Assembly (NCBI RefSeq): GCF_001592045.1
Contig: NZ_BCWB01000041.1
Location: forward strand, 1-64,000
Length of the DNA stretch: 64,000 bases
Reading direction: 5' to 3'
Source of the DNA: Thermobifida fusca NBRC 14071 = JCM 3263
GTDB lineage: Bacteria; Actinomycetota; Actinomycetes; Streptosporangiales; Streptosporangiaceae
Shown here: one piece after another, positions 9,676 to 17,601 of the stretch
Numbering within the stretch: position 1 is the first letter of the stretch
Layout of the letters: each line of letters starts with the position of its first letter
The notes under the pieces: generated by a model
What the model was told of the DNA's origin: nothing
The model's database searches: none
What the model saw: the letters and a program-made list of their open reading frames with translations, nothing else
Position numbers and translations under genes: made by a program

Positions 9676-9909
9676 ATGCGGCGAATCATGAAGCTAGCCG
9701 CTGTGGGCGCGCTGGCCGCGGGGCTCGTCGGCGCGGGGGCCTCGACCGCCTTCGCCCACGACTACACCGAGATCACCGCCACCAAGACGGCACAGTGTGT
9801 CGCTGAGCAGCCAGCAGTCGGCCTCGGCCTGCTCGCCGGGCTGGGCTTGAACGTCAACGCCCTCAACTCGGCGTCCTGCACGGGCAGCGTCAACGTCAAC
9901 GACAACTAG
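9676..9909 (+). CDS. Small exported two-cysteine protein, array member 1
   Basis: A 77-residue pre-protein. The signal peptide starts MRRIMKLAAVGALAAG and a cleavage site follows AFA (before H28). The mature part of about 50 residues has two cysteines (C41, C68), a glycine- and leucine-rich middle, and the end SVNVNDN. An ATG nine bases upstream (9667) is only one base from the AAAGG ribosome-binding site, so the start at 9676, ten bases from it, is chosen; this also gives the same length as member 2. I do not recognise the family. Members 2 and 3 are close paralogues. An extracellular, disulphide-bonded protein is inferred from the signal peptide and cysteine pair. Confidence 0.85.
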   Translation: MRRIMKLAAVGALAAGLVGAGASTAFAHDYTEITATKTAQCVAEQPAVGLGLLAGLGLNVNALNSASCTGSVNVNDN

Positions 9910-9961
9910 AAACCGCAATTCTTATTTGCATTAAAAACCATTCCACTGCCCTGATATAAAA

Positions 9962-10004
9962 GCGCCGCCTCCCACAGGAGTCTGGGGAGGCGGCGCGTCT
10001 TTCT
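9962..10004 (+). terminator. Terminator after array member 1
   Basis: GCGCCGCCTCCC (9962-9973) pairs with GGGAGGCGGCGC (9985-9996) and is followed by the pyrimidine-rich GTCTTTCTCTCT. Confidence 0.8.
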
Positions 10005-10212
10005 CTCTCCCCCAGATCGCCCGGATTTGCGACGGTCACACTGTGGTTTTGCCGGTAAAGACAATGCAAAACCCGCGTTCCGAAGCGTTGCAGGTAAACC
10101 CCCGCATGGCATTGTTGTGCTGCACGGTTTGAAGGATGCTCTCAACCGTCATCGCAGTGAGCTGATGGTCGCTTTTGTCGACCGTCGTTACCGTCATCGA
10201 AAGGTATTTGTC

Positions 10213-10446
10213 ATGCGGCGAATCATGAAGCTGGCTGCCGTGAGCACGCTGGCCGCGGGTCTGCTCGGCGCCGGGGCCTCCAGCGCCCTGGCCGGCGACT
10301 ACACCGAGATCACCGCCACCGAGACCGCGCAGTGCATCTCGGCTCAGGAGGCTGGCGGTTTCAGCTTGCTCATCGGTGCGGGCGCGAACGTCAACGCCCT
10401 CAACGCGGCGTCCTGCACGGGCAGCGTCAACATCAACGACAACTAG
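10213..10446 (+). CDS. Small exported two-cysteine protein, array member 2
   Basis: A 77-residue pre-protein. The signal peptide is MRRIMKLAAVSTLAAGLL through ALA; the mature chain begins GDYTEITATETAQC. Cysteines are C41 and C68, and the C-terminus is SVNINDN. AAAGG lies eight bases before the ATG. Bases 10179-10352 are identical to 10723-10896 of member 3. The 3' end and its downstream flank (10433-10489) are identical to 9896-9952 after member 1, so this copy looks like a chimera of its neighbours. Function unknown. Confidence 0.85.
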   Translation: MRRIMKLAAVSTLAAGLLGAGASSALAGDYTEITATETAQCISAQEAGGFSLLIGAGANVNALNAASCTGSVNINDN

Positions 10447-10502
10447 AAACCGCAATTCTTATTTGCATTAAAAACCATTCCACTGCCCTTCGGGAAAAGA
10501 CG

Positions 10503-10540
10503 ACCTCCTCCACACTCTGCTGGAGGAGGTTCCGTTTTTA
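10503..10540 (+). terminator. Terminator after array member 2
   Basis: ACCTCCTCCA (10503-10512) pairs with TGGAGGAGGT (10521-10530), eight-base loop, followed by TCCGTTTTT. Confidence 0.85.
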
Positions 10541-10756
10541 CCCTCTTCCACACACTTCCCCTTGCTTCCCCAGATAATGGATTGCAATGAAACAATAAAG
10601 GGAAGCAAAGGAATGGCATAACGCGCATTCGTCCATTCAAAACGCGTTGGATTAACGGCAGTATTGCAGCACGTGTTCGGGCGATCAGCTCGGCACAGAC
10701 CGTTGATCGGTGGTCGTTGTAGCGACCGTCGTTACCGTCATCGAAAGGTATTTGTC

Positions 10757-10993
10757 ATGCGGCGAATCATGAAGCTGGCTGCCGTGAGCACGCTGGCCGC
10801 GGGTCTGCTCGGCGCCGGGGCCTCCAGCGCCCTGGCCGGCGACTACACCGAGATCACCGCCACCGAGACCGCGCAGTGCATCTCGGCTCAGGAGGCCACC
10901 GGTGCGGGTCTGCTCCTCGGCCTGGGCCTGAACCTGAACCTGCTCAACTCTTCGGCCTGCGCTGGCAGCGTCAACGTCAACGACAACAACTAG
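10757..10993 (+). CDS. Small exported two-cysteine protein, array member 3
   Basis: A 78-residue pre-protein. The first 46 codons and 34 bases of upstream DNA are identical to member 2. The sequences diverge after the first cysteine: the middle is TGAGLLLGLGLNLNLLN and the end is GSVNVNDNN. Cysteines are C41 and C68. It has the same AAAGG ribosome-binding site and signal peptidase site (ALA before GDY). The duplication is recent enough for synonymous positions to be unchanged, or gene conversion keeps them alike. Confidence 0.85.
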   Translation: MRRIMKLAAVSTLAAGLLGAGASSALAGDYTEITATETAQCISAQEATGAGLLLGLGLNLNLLNSSACAGSVNVNDNN

Positions 10994-11044
10994 TTTCGAG
11001 GGCGCTCCGGTCCGCCTGGACTGACACCCCATCGCTCTCCACCC

Positions 11045-11086
11045 GCCGCCTCCCACGGCACGGCTGTCTGGACCGTGGGAGGCGGC
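11045..11086 (+). terminator. Hairpin after array member 3
   Basis: GCCGCCTCCCACGG (11045-11058) pairs perfectly with CCGTGGGAGGCGGC (11073-11086). No T tract follows, so termination is inferred from position and the equivalent hairpins after other array genes. Confidence 0.6.
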
Positions 11087-11289
11087 CCGACACCCAACCC
11101 GCGTCGCACGGCGGCGTGGGCTAGCGGCATTTTCAGTAAAAGAAAAGCAATCCCCGTGTCTTCGCGTGGCTCATGCCCACCCCATGCGACATAGTTTCCG
11201 AGAGCAATCGAGAGATCACTCTCGGTGCACACCTGTCGATTGACGGTCGCCTGACCGCCAACGGTCACCATTTGAAAGGTTTGAGTCAC

Positions 11290-11541
11290 ATGCGTCAGAT
11301 GACGAGGCTAGCCACGGTGGGCGCGATGAGCCTGGCCCTGGTCGGTGCCAGCGCTTCCGCTGCGCTGGCGGGCTACCACGAGTTCTCCAGCGAGGAGACC
11401 TTCACCAACATCGACCAGTGCGTGGTGGTCCAGCAGTTGGAGGCCGGCGGCCTGACCCTTCCGGACATCATCCCTCCGGACCTGCTGGGCGGCTCTGCCT
11501 ACAACTGCATCGGCAACGAAGTCGTCGTCGTCAACGAGTAG
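11290..11541 (+). CDS. Small exported two-cysteine protein, array member 4
   Basis: An 83-residue pre-protein starting MRQMTRLATVGAMSLAL, with cleavage expected after ALA and before GYHEF. The mature part is about 56 residues. The first cysteine is in DQCVVVQQ (C44) and the second in YNCIGNEVVVVNE (C73). It is diverged from members 1-3 but keeps the pattern QC-V-x-x-Q, a variable loop, then C-x-G/S and an alternating-valine C-terminal strand. GAAAGG lies ten bases before the ATG. Unknown function. Confidence 0.83.
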   Translation: MRQMTRLATVGAMSLALVGASASAALAGYHEFSSEETFTNIDQCVVVQQLEAGGLTLPDIIPPDLLGGSAYNCIGNEVVVVNE

Positions 11542-11549
11542 TGCCTCCA

Positions 11550-11585
11550 GGGCTCCTCCCAACGCTGCGAGGAGCCCCCGTTTCT
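11550..11585 (+). terminator. Terminator after array member 4
   Basis: GGGCTCCTC (11550-11558) pairs with GAGGAGCCC (11569-11577), followed by CCGTTTCT. Confidence 0.75.
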
Positions 11586-11796
11586 CATCCCAGAGACGGT
11601 CTTTGACTCTCCCATGAAACCGGCCCCGGACGGCCCAGCCCGCTCCGGGTAAGGGAGTCACGGTCTTCACCGGCCTCGTTCGCCCGTGGCCGCAGACCGT
11701 CGCCGCATCAAGCCAGAAAACGTGCTTCTCAACGCCCGCCCGCTGGCCGTGTCCGTTCCCACACGGTCAGCGGGCCTCACAGAAGGGACACCCTCA

Positions 11797-12045
11797 ATGC
11801 GTGGAATCGTCAAAGCCGCGGCGGTGAGCGCGATCACCGCGGGACTGCTCAGCTTCAGCACCGCTACTGCCCTGGCCGGCGGATTTGAGATCGACCGGGA
11901 GTCGCACACCACTGTCGTGGACCAGTGCGTTGTCGACCAGCGCGTGACCATCTCCAGCCCGCTCGACCTTCCCGCCGAGCTGCTGCCGCTGGGGGAGGAC
12001 ACCTACAACTGCATCAGCAACGAGGCCGTCGTCATCAACCGCTGA
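11797..12045 (+). CDS. Small exported two-cysteine protein, array member 5
   Basis: An 82-residue pre-protein starting MRGIVKAAAVSAITAG, with cleavage after ALA and before GGFEI. The mature part has DQCVVDQRV (C44), a leucine/proline loop and YNCISNEAVVINR (C72). It is closest to member 4 in the mature region. Its ribosome-binding site and pre-start segment (GAAGGGACACCCTCA) are shared with member 6. Unknown function. Confidence 0.83.
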   Translation: MRGIVKAAAVSAITAGLLSFSTATALAGGFEIDRESHTTVVDQCVVDQRVTISSPLDLPAELLPLGEDTYNCISNEAVVINR

Positions 12046-12078
12046 CACCTCGTCTGGAGCTCCCTCTCTGCAGGGAAG

Positions 12079-12118
12079 GCGGCCGCCTTCCACCTGGCTT
12101 CTGGGAGAAGGCGGCCGC
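12079..12118 (+). terminator. Hairpin after array member 5
   Basis: GCGGCCGCCTTC (12079-12090) pairs with GAAGGCGGCCGC (12107-12118). No T tract follows; assigned by position. Confidence 0.55.
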
Positions 12119-12340
12119 ACCCGTACTGACATTGATCCCGCACACCCTGGGCTGTGCGTCACGGTTGCGACCCACCACCCGATCCCCTCCGCCTGGTCTT
12201 CCGCTCTGCTTCTTTCTTTGTCATCGCGTCACCGGCTCCCGGCCTCCCGATCCCTGCGCGACACGGACCACACCCGCATCTTCGACCCGTCGGCCGTGAC
12301 CGTTTCACACACCGAGATCCACACGGAAGGGACACCCTCA

Positions 12341-12616
12341 ATGCGTCGAACCGTCACTGCCATAGCAGTGGGGACGCTTGCCGCAGGGCTGTTCAGCAAC
12401 ACCGCTCCTGCTCTGGCCGGTGAGGAGCCGCGCCCCATCGTCATGGAGCTGTGCACGGTCACCCAGCGCCTCATCACCGGGAACGTCACCGTTCCCTCCC
12501 CCGCACCGGCGCCTGATGAGCCTCCGGACCTGCCGGCGCCGGCCCCCGAAGCGCAGCACCACCCCTTGCTCGCCGCGGCATGCGAGGGCAACTCCGTCAC
12601 CGTCACTACTCCTTAA
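12341..12616 (+). CDS. Small exported two-cysteine protein, array member 6 (proline-rich loop)
   Basis: A 91-residue pre-protein starting MRRTVTAIAVGTLAAGLF, with cleavage after ALA and before GEEPR. The first cysteine is in MELCTVTQR (C38) and the second in ACEGNSVTV (C81). The loop between the cysteines is longer and dominated by Pro and Ala. The 15 bases before the ATG match member 5. It is the most diverged member, but the C-x-G-N-x-V-x-V ending agrees with members 4 and 7. Confidence 0.78.
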   Translation: MRRTVTAIAVGTLAAGLFSNTAPALAGEEPRPIVMELCTVTQRLITGNVTVPSPAPAPDEPPDLPAPAPEAQHHPLLAAACEGNSVTVTTP

Positions 12617-12721
12617 GCCCAGCACACCCGCAGCTCTTGCCCAGGGCTGCACTCGAAAGCACGACGGTCTCGGGCCTGTCCGCGAAGACCGTCCCATCCG
12701 GCCTGGAGGAGTCCGCTACTG

Positions 12722-12744
12722 CTTCGGAAGGCGGCCTTCCGAAG
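12722..12744 (+). terminator. Hairpin after array member 6
   Basis: CTTCGGAAGG (12722-12731) pairs with CCTTCCGAAG (12735-12744) around a three-base loop. No T tract; role as terminator is inferred. Confidence 0.45.
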
Positions 12745-12898
12745 GCCACAGCGGCACACGGTTCCCGTGGCTCTGCGCGCTGTGGCAAGAGTGGGGCTGT
12801 CCAGCGTCCCCGCTGCGGCTTCTTCGGCCTTGTCCGTCGCTGCCTACCGCACGAGCAGCGGACGTCCGAAAACCCGAAGAAAAGGAATGGATTCTGTG

Positions 12899-13261
12899 AT
12901 GCGCCAGATCATCAGGGGGGCGGCAGTAAGCGGGGCGGCCGCGTGTCTTCTCGCTGTCAGCTCCTTCCCCGCCCTCGCCGAAGAAGAAGCGGACTGGTCT
13001 ACGGACGTGAGCATCGACCTGCCCGTCCTGGACGACGAGGTCTCCGGCCTCAACGAGCAGCCTGAAGGCGAAGGGCTGGAAGAGGACACTGTCGGGGCGG
13101 GAACCGTCATCAACCAGTGCGTTGTCGAACAGGACGCTCTCGTGCTAGGTCTGGCCCCCGGCGACCCCGGTGGTCTTCCGCTGCTGTCCCTAGGCTTGAA
13201 CGTCCTCAACGAGTACTACTGCATCGGCAACACTGTTGAAGTCCACAACCACGCCAACTAG
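12899..13261 (+). CDS. Small exported two-cysteine protein, array member 7 (long acidic insert)
   Basis: A 120-residue pre-protein starting MRQIIRGAAVSGAAACLL, with cleavage after ALA and before EEEAD. An acidic linker of about 40 residues precedes the family core: NQCVVEQDA (C74), a Gly/Pro/Leu loop with GLNVLNEYYC (C108), and IGNTVEVHNHAN. An in-frame ATG at 12887 is possible, but AAAGGA lies 12 bases before 12899 and the N-terminus then matches the other members. It is the last gene of the array; its terminator lies inside the 3' end of the convergent GntR gene. Confidence 0.8.
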   Translation: MRQIIRGAAVSGAAACLLAVSSFPALAEEEADWSTDVSIDLPVLDDEVSGLNEQPEGEGLEEDTVGAGTVINQCVVEQDALVLGLAPGDPGGLPLLSLGLNVLNEYYCIGNTVEVHNHAN

Positions 13262-13288
13262 GCGTACTCCTCACTCCAGCTGGTTTGC

Positions 13289-14095
13289 TCACTCTGCCGA
13301 TCCCATCTGAGAAGAAGCGGCCGTCTCCCGGGACCGTGGGGGAGACGGCCCGTTCTTGTCCGCGGCAGTCCGCCCCGGCCGGGACGGGGAAACCAGCCGG
13401 TAGCCGAGCCGGCAGTGCTCCGCTGAGACGATGAGGTCCGACGTTTCCACGACCCGCCGCCCAGCAAAATGGGTGCGCTGCACGAGCAGGATGGCCGTGC
13501 CCGGCTCCAGTGCGAGCCGCCGCGCTTCCACCTCCCGCAGTCGACGAACCGACACCTCCTCTTCGATCCGGTCCACGGTGACCCCCACCTCGGCGAGCCG
13601 CTCCGCCACACTGGTGTCTGGCCGCTCCCCCGGGGTCAGGCCGGTGCCCAGCGTGAGAATGGCGGGCTCCCACGCCACCCACAGCGCGATCGGAGTGCCC
13701 TGCGCGTATCCGAGGCATTCCGTCCGGTACAGCGGCTCCCCCACCCGGGTGCCGAGCCGCCGGGCCATGGCAATGGACGCGGTCTCGGTCCGGGCCCCCA
13801 GCCACTCGGTGCGCAGCGGGTCGAGCCCGGGGAGGTGGGAGGTGCGGGATAAGAGGACTTCCGCGGAAGGCGCTCGCACGTAGTACCCGGATCCGGCCCG
13901 TCCCTCAATCAGCCCTTCTGCCACGAGAAGCTGTAACGCGCAGCGCGCCACCTGCTCGCTGACCGCGTGGCGGCGGGCCAGCTGGGCCCGCGAAGGCAGC
14001 CGAGTCCCTGGGGGAAGCTCCCCGTTGAGGATGGGTTCCCGCAGACTGTCGGCGACCCGCAGGTAGCCGGGCTTCTCAGTCACGGTTATCCGCAC
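13289..14095 (-). CDS. GntR family transcriptional regulator (HutC/UTRA type)
   Basis: A winged-helix GntR domain (GYLRVADSLREPILNGELPPGTRLPSRAQLARRH and following) is joined to a UTRA ligand-binding domain from about residue 95. The reading frame is open to 14365, but homology-like sequence begins only at VRITVTEKPGY; GTG at 14095 (268 residues) or 14083 and an ATG at 14158 are the candidates, none with a strong ribosome-binding site. It converges on the last array gene, 27 bases away. Whether it controls the array is unknown; HutC-type regulators normally sense small sugars or acids. Confidence 0.88.
   Translation of the reverse strand: MRITVTEKPGYLRVADSLREPILNGELPPGTRLPSRAQLARRHAVSEQVARCALQLLVAEGLIEGRAGSGYYVRAPSAEVLLSRTSHLPGLDPLRTEWLGARTETASIAMARRLGTRVGEPLYRTECLGYAQGTPIALWVAWEPAILTLGTGLTPGERPDTSVAERLAEVGVTVDRIEEEVSVRRLREVEARRLALEPGTAILLVQRTHFAGRRVVETSDLIVSAEHCRLGYRLVSPSRPGRTAADKNGPSPPRSRETAASSQMGSAE
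13319..13360 (+). terminator. Terminator after array member 7
   Basis: GGCCGTCTCCC (13319-13329) pairs with GGGAGACGGCC (13340-13350), followed by CGTTCTTGT. It lies inside the last codons of the GntR gene on the other strand. Confidence 0.7.
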
Positions 14096-14683
14096 GGTTG
14101 GACTCTGCCTCCACGACACTGGTCGAGACTGTGTGTCACGACTGTGGTCCCGGGGCATACGGATCTGCTTGCGATGACGTGTCGCCGCTCGCCCATGGAG
14201 CCAGTAAAGCAGCAGGTCGTGCCCGTGCGCAGAGAAATCAAGAAGGAAGCCCGCTTTTCTTCCACCCGACCGACGGTCACGGAGAGTACATGTCTTCGGG
14301 GTTTTCTGAGGGCGCGTCGACGTGGAGACCGGACCGCTGTGGAGAGCAGCGGCCGCCATCCGCAACCCCGTGTCCCGGGAGTCCGGCCCCGGCGGTGACC
14401 CGCGGGTCAGCGGTGTCTCCGCTGCTGTTTCCCGGGGGGACGTGCCCCGCCGCCCAGACCGCGGTCTGCGCTGTCAGCCTGCTTTCCCGGCTCCGATGCG
14501 CCTACGCACAAGCCTGTGCCCGTGGACGGGCAGCATGCTCCGGGCTCCTATGCGGAGCGTGTCCGACAATCGCAGGGAGTTTTACCGTCGGCTGGCCGTG
14601 CCGCTGGCGTGCGTTGGGTCGTGACTCCCCATGCTGGTGATAGCAGCCGGAAAAAGAGTCGCAGAGGGAGGGTCACGGCAGCC
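14096..14683. other. Intergenic stretch without a recognised gene
   Basis: About 590 bases between the divergent GntR gene and the membrane-protein gene. An open frame from an ATG at 14289 has a GGAGAG before it but is low in complexity and resembles nothing I know, so it is not called. Presumed to hold both promoters. Confidence 0.4.
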
Positions 14684-15250
14684 GTGACACAGCAGCCGAT
14701 GTCGGACAGCACCGCCATGCTCGTAGGAATCCTCGCGGGCCTGGCCACAATCGCGCTACTCACCTTGGTCATCGCGGCGCTGGCCTCCGTACTGTCCATG
14801 CGTTCGCTGACCCGGGGCGGCAAGCTGCTGTGGACGCTCCTCGTTCTCCAACTGCCGATCCTCGGCGCTGTTGCATGGTTCGTCATCGGCCGGCAAGGCC
14901 CGCTCAACAGCCTGCTCGGCTTGATCAAAAGCGGCCGCCACGAATCCCCCGGCACCGGAGAGCACGTCCACGACGACCTGTTCGAAACCGACGTGGACCG
15001 GCTTCTTGCAGCCTCGAACGGGGCAGAGTCGCGCAGCTCGCGGCGGGCCACCGCTCTCGTCACCGAGCCGTCTCGCTTCGCCGACGAGTACAGTCCGGCA
15101 GACCACTCGTGGCACACCGTCAACGGGCACCACGATACGGCCACGATCAGGGCCCGCACTGGGGCGACCGCCTCACGGAGGGGCAGCGACTCCACCCCGC
15201 GGTTCCGTAGTGAACGTTCCAGGATTCCGCGTTCCCGAATGCCCAGGTGA
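14684..15250 (+). CDS. Membrane protein with cardiolipin-synthase N-terminal (PLDc_N-like) domain
   Basis: About 188 residues. Two transmembrane segments (near residues 12-37 and 46-66) with the central signature SMRSLTRGGKLLWTLLVLQL and WFVIGRQG match the N-terminal module of cardiolipin synthases. The catalytic phospholipase-D domain is absent. The C-terminal 110 residues are hydrophilic, rich in Ser, Arg and His and probably disordered. The GTG at 14684 follows GGGAGGG by 11 bases; an ATG at 14699 is the alternative. Stand-alone proteins of this kind are common in actinobacteria and their role is unknown. Confidence 0.75.
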   Translation: MTQQPMSDSTAMLVGILAGLATIALLTLVIAALASVLSMRSLTRGGKLLWTLLVLQLPILGAVAWFVIGRQGPLNSLLGLIKSGRHESPGTGEHVHDDLFETDVDRLLAASNGAESRSSRRATALVTEPSRFADEYSPADHSWHTVNGHHDTATIRARTGATASRRGSDSTPRFRSERSRIPRSRMPR

Positions 15251-15303
15251 ACGTTGAGGGGCCCTCACCTGAAACGTTGGGAACAGCGTGCCTGGCGGGG
15301 GTC

Positions 15304-15489
15304 TCAGCCCACCAGCACCGAATCCTCGTCGAACATCCAGTCTTCCGAGGCCACCCGGTACAGCTCGTGGCGCAGTGCCAGCTCCAAAGCCGTGTCTTCG
15401 GGTGCAACCTCGTCGAGCCGGTCCAGTGCCGCGCGGATTTCCGCGGCGGTCATTGCACCAACCGGCTTCATCCCCCAGTGCTGTGTCAT
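15304..15489 (-). CDS. Small acidic protein of unknown function
   Basis: A 61-residue protein starting [19 protein letters not shown] strong GGGGGAG ribosome-binding site lies seven bases before the ATG. The sequence predicts helices ([23 protein letters not shown]) and ends acidic. No motif is recognised. It stands alone on this strand between two + strand genes. Confidence 0.65.
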   Translation of the reverse strand: MTQHWGMKPVGAMTAAEIRAALDRLDEVAPEDTALELALRHELYRVASEDWMFDEDSVLVG

Positions 15490-15730
15490 TGTGTTCTCCC
15501 CCTTTCTGCTCCGCCACCACACCGGTGCGGAGCGCAGGCCGGTTTCCCGGCCGAAGCGAGACCCGTCGCAAGGAGGGATCCCACTCGTGTCCTCGTGTAG
15601 GCCCCCTTGCCGCACGCTGCGTCCCCGTGACAGGTCCTTTCGGCCTCATTCGACGAGGCCGACACCTTTATCGTTCCAGAAACGTCTGACACTGTGTGCG
15701 GAAAGCCGTGATACCGGTACCCTGCTCAAC

Positions 15731-16999
15731 GTGATCGACCTTCGAGCTCTACGGGAAGACCCTGACCGTTTGCGCGCGTCGCAGCGGGCACGCGGCGAAG
15801 ACGAATCTGTCGTCGACCGGCTGCTGGATCTGGACTCGCGGCACCGCGCCGCCCTGGCGCGTTTCGAAACGTTGCGCGCCGAACAGAAAAGCGTCGGCAA
15901 GTCTGTTTCCCGCGCCTCCGCAGAGGAGCGGGAAGCGCTGCTGAACCGGGCGAAGAGTCTGGCGTCCGAGGTCAAATCCGCTGAGGCTGAGGCCGAAGCG
16001 CTCTCCGACGAGCTCACCACACTGCTGCGTTCCGTGCCGAACGTGGTGGAAAGCGACGCGCCGGTGGGCGGGGTTGACGACTTTGTCGTGGTCGAAGAGG
16101 TCGGCACGCCCCGCCAGTTCGACTTCACCCCCCGCGACCACCTGGAACTGGGTGAGATGCTCGGCGCCATCGACACGGAGCGGGGCGCCAAAGTGTCGGG
16201 GGCGCGGTTCTACTTCCTCACCGGTGTCGGCGCGCTGCTGGAACTGGGCCTGCTCAACTTGGCGATGCAGCGGGCCGTCGCCAACGGCTTCACCCCGATG
16301 ATCCCGCCGGTGCTGGTCAAACCGGAGACCATGGACGGCACCGGGTTCCTCGGGGAGCACGCTGCGGAGGTCTACCACCTTCCCGCCGACGACCTGTACC
16401 TGGTGGGCACCTCCGAGGTGCCGCTGGCCGGGTACCACGCGAACGAGATCCTGCCCGCTGACGCCCTGCCGACCCGCTACATCGGCTGGTCGTCGTGCTT
16501 CCGCCGGGAGGCGGGCTCCTACGGCAAGGACACGCGCGGCATCATCCGGGTCCACCAGTTCAACAAGGTGGAGATGTTCGTCTACGCTCACCCGGACGAG
16601 GCGCACGAGGAGCATCTGCGGCTGCTCGCGTGGGAACGCGAGATGCTTGACCTGATCGAGGTGCCCTACCGGGTGGTGGACATCGCCGCCGGTGACCTGG
16701 GGACGAGCGCGGCACGCAAGTACGACTGCGAGGCGTGGCTTCCCAGCCAGGGCCGCTACCGCGAGCTCACGTCCACGTCGAACTGCACCGAGTTCCAGTC
16801 CCGCCGTCTCAACATCCGCTACCGCGACACTGACGGCAAGCCGCGGTTCGTGGCCACGCTCAACGGCACGCTGGCCACCACGCGGTGGATTGTCGCGATC
16901 TTGGAGAACCACCAGCAGGAGGACGGTTCCGTGGTGGTGCCTGAGGCGCTCCGCCCGTTCGTGGGCCAGGACGTGCTGCACCCGATCGCGAAGAAGTAG
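15731..16999 (+). CDS. serS: Seryl-tRNA synthetase
   Basis: 422 residues, the usual length. The GTG at 15731 begins [18 protein letters not shown], the typical N-terminus, although the frame is open much further upstream and no clear ribosome-binding site is present. An N-terminal coiled-coil arm (about residues 30-105) is followed by the class II core: motif 2 around [21 protein letters not shown] and motif 3 around [15 protein letters not shown]. It charges tRNA-Ser; a tRNA-Ser(CGA) gene lies 2.8 kb downstream. Confidence 0.96.
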   Translation: MIDLRALREDPDRLRASQRARGEDESVVDRLLDLDSRHRAALARFETLRAEQKSVGKSVSRASAEEREALLNRAKSLASEVKSAEAEAEALSDELTTLLRSVPNVVESDAPVGGVDDFVVVEEVGTPRQFDFTPRDHLELGEMLGAIDTERGAKVSGARFYFLTGVGALLELGLLNLAMQRAVANGFTPMIPPVLVKPETMDGTGFLGEHAAEVYHLPADDLYLVGTSEVPLAGYHANEILPADALPTRYIGWSSCFRREAGSYGKDTRGIIRVHQFNKVEMFVYAHPDEAHEEHLRLLAWEREMLDLIEVPYRVVDIAAGDLGTSAARKYDCEAWLPSQGRYRELTSTSNCTEFQSRRLNIRYRDTDGKPRFVATLNGTLATTRWIVAILENHQQEDGSVVVPEALRPFVGQDVLHPIAKK

Positions 17000-17060
17000 G
17001 AGGGGGGCCGGTGGCCGGGGACCGGCTGCTGTCTTGCGGCCACCGCAACACCTCTTCAGG

Positions 17061-17120
17061 AACAGCCGCCTGCCGCGGAGGGTTTTCTCCGCGGTTTTCT
17101 AGGTTGGGCGGCTGTTTTTC
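17061..17120 (+). terminator. Double-hairpin terminator after serS
   Basis: An inner hairpin CCGCGGAG/CTCCGCGG (17073-17080, 17087-17094) is followed by TTTTCT. An outer pair AACAGCCGCC/GGCGGCTGTT (17061-17070, 17107-17116) encloses it and is followed by TTTC. The two folds overlap, so only one forms at a time or they nest. Confidence 0.8.
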
Positions 17121-17277
17121 TCTGCTTCTCGAACTTTTTCAGCGCGGACATTCCCCGTGCACCCCCTTTTTCCTTTCGCGGGCTGAAATATCCTCTTCGG
17201 GGCTGTTTCCGCCGACCTCATTCTGAACAGGGGGTGTCCGTTTCTCTGTCATCTCTCACCACCTGTCCAGTTCCGCT

Positions 17278-17289
17278 TACTATTGGTGC
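17278..17289 (+). promoter_or_regulatory. Candidate -10 element for a leaderless transcript
   Basis: TACTAT at 17278-17283 ends six bases before the ATG at 17290, and no ribosome-binding site is present. Transcription would start at or next to the start codon. No clear -35 is seen. Confidence 0.45.
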
Positions 17290-17601
17290 ATGGTCTTCAA
17301 GCGGGTCGGCAACGGCCGTCCTTATCCTGATCACGGCCTGTCGCCAAGCGCGTGGTACAAGATTGCGCCTAGACAGGTGCGGCTGGATGAGCTCGTGACC
17401 ACCAAGAGTGTTTTAGATTTGAAATACCTCCTCTCCAAGGACTCCACCTTCTTCGGGGATCTTTTTCCGCACGTGGTGCGGTGGAAAGGCGAACTCTACT
17501 TGGAGGACGGATTGCACCGGACGCTGCGCGCCGCCTTGCAGCAGCGGGAAACGGTGGCGGCCCGGGTTTACGACCCGGCCTGGTTCCCGGAGTTGAGTTG
17601 A
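17290..17601 (+). CDS. Small conserved protein, possibly ParB/sulfiredoxin-like fold
   Basis: A 103-residue protein containing APRQVRLDELVTTKSVLDL, then DSTFFGDLFPHVVRWKGELY and LEDGLHRTLRAALQQ. The order of a short substrate-entry strand, a 'DGLHR' helix and an Arg-rich helix recalls the ParB N-terminal nuclease-like fold; this is a suspicion, not a firm assignment. I remember similar proteins in many actinobacteria. Its last 34 bases overlap the convergent LysR gene. Confidence 0.7.
   Translation: MVFKRVGNGRPYPDHGLSPSAWYKIAPRQVRLDELVTTKSVLDLKYLLSKDSTFFGDLFPHVVRWKGELYLEDGLHRTLRAALQQRETVAARVYDPAWFPELS

Noticed and set aside
9676-13261. Calling the small secreted proteins chaplins
   Set aside because: Size and signal peptides are similar, but the chaplin order of Gly-Asn and cysteine motifs is absent and the cysteine spacing differs.
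14289-14640. A small protein starting at an ATG with GGAGAG upstream
   Set aside because: Composition (Cys, Arg, Pro and Gly-rich) is typical of a random frame in GC-rich DNA; no supporting signal downstream.
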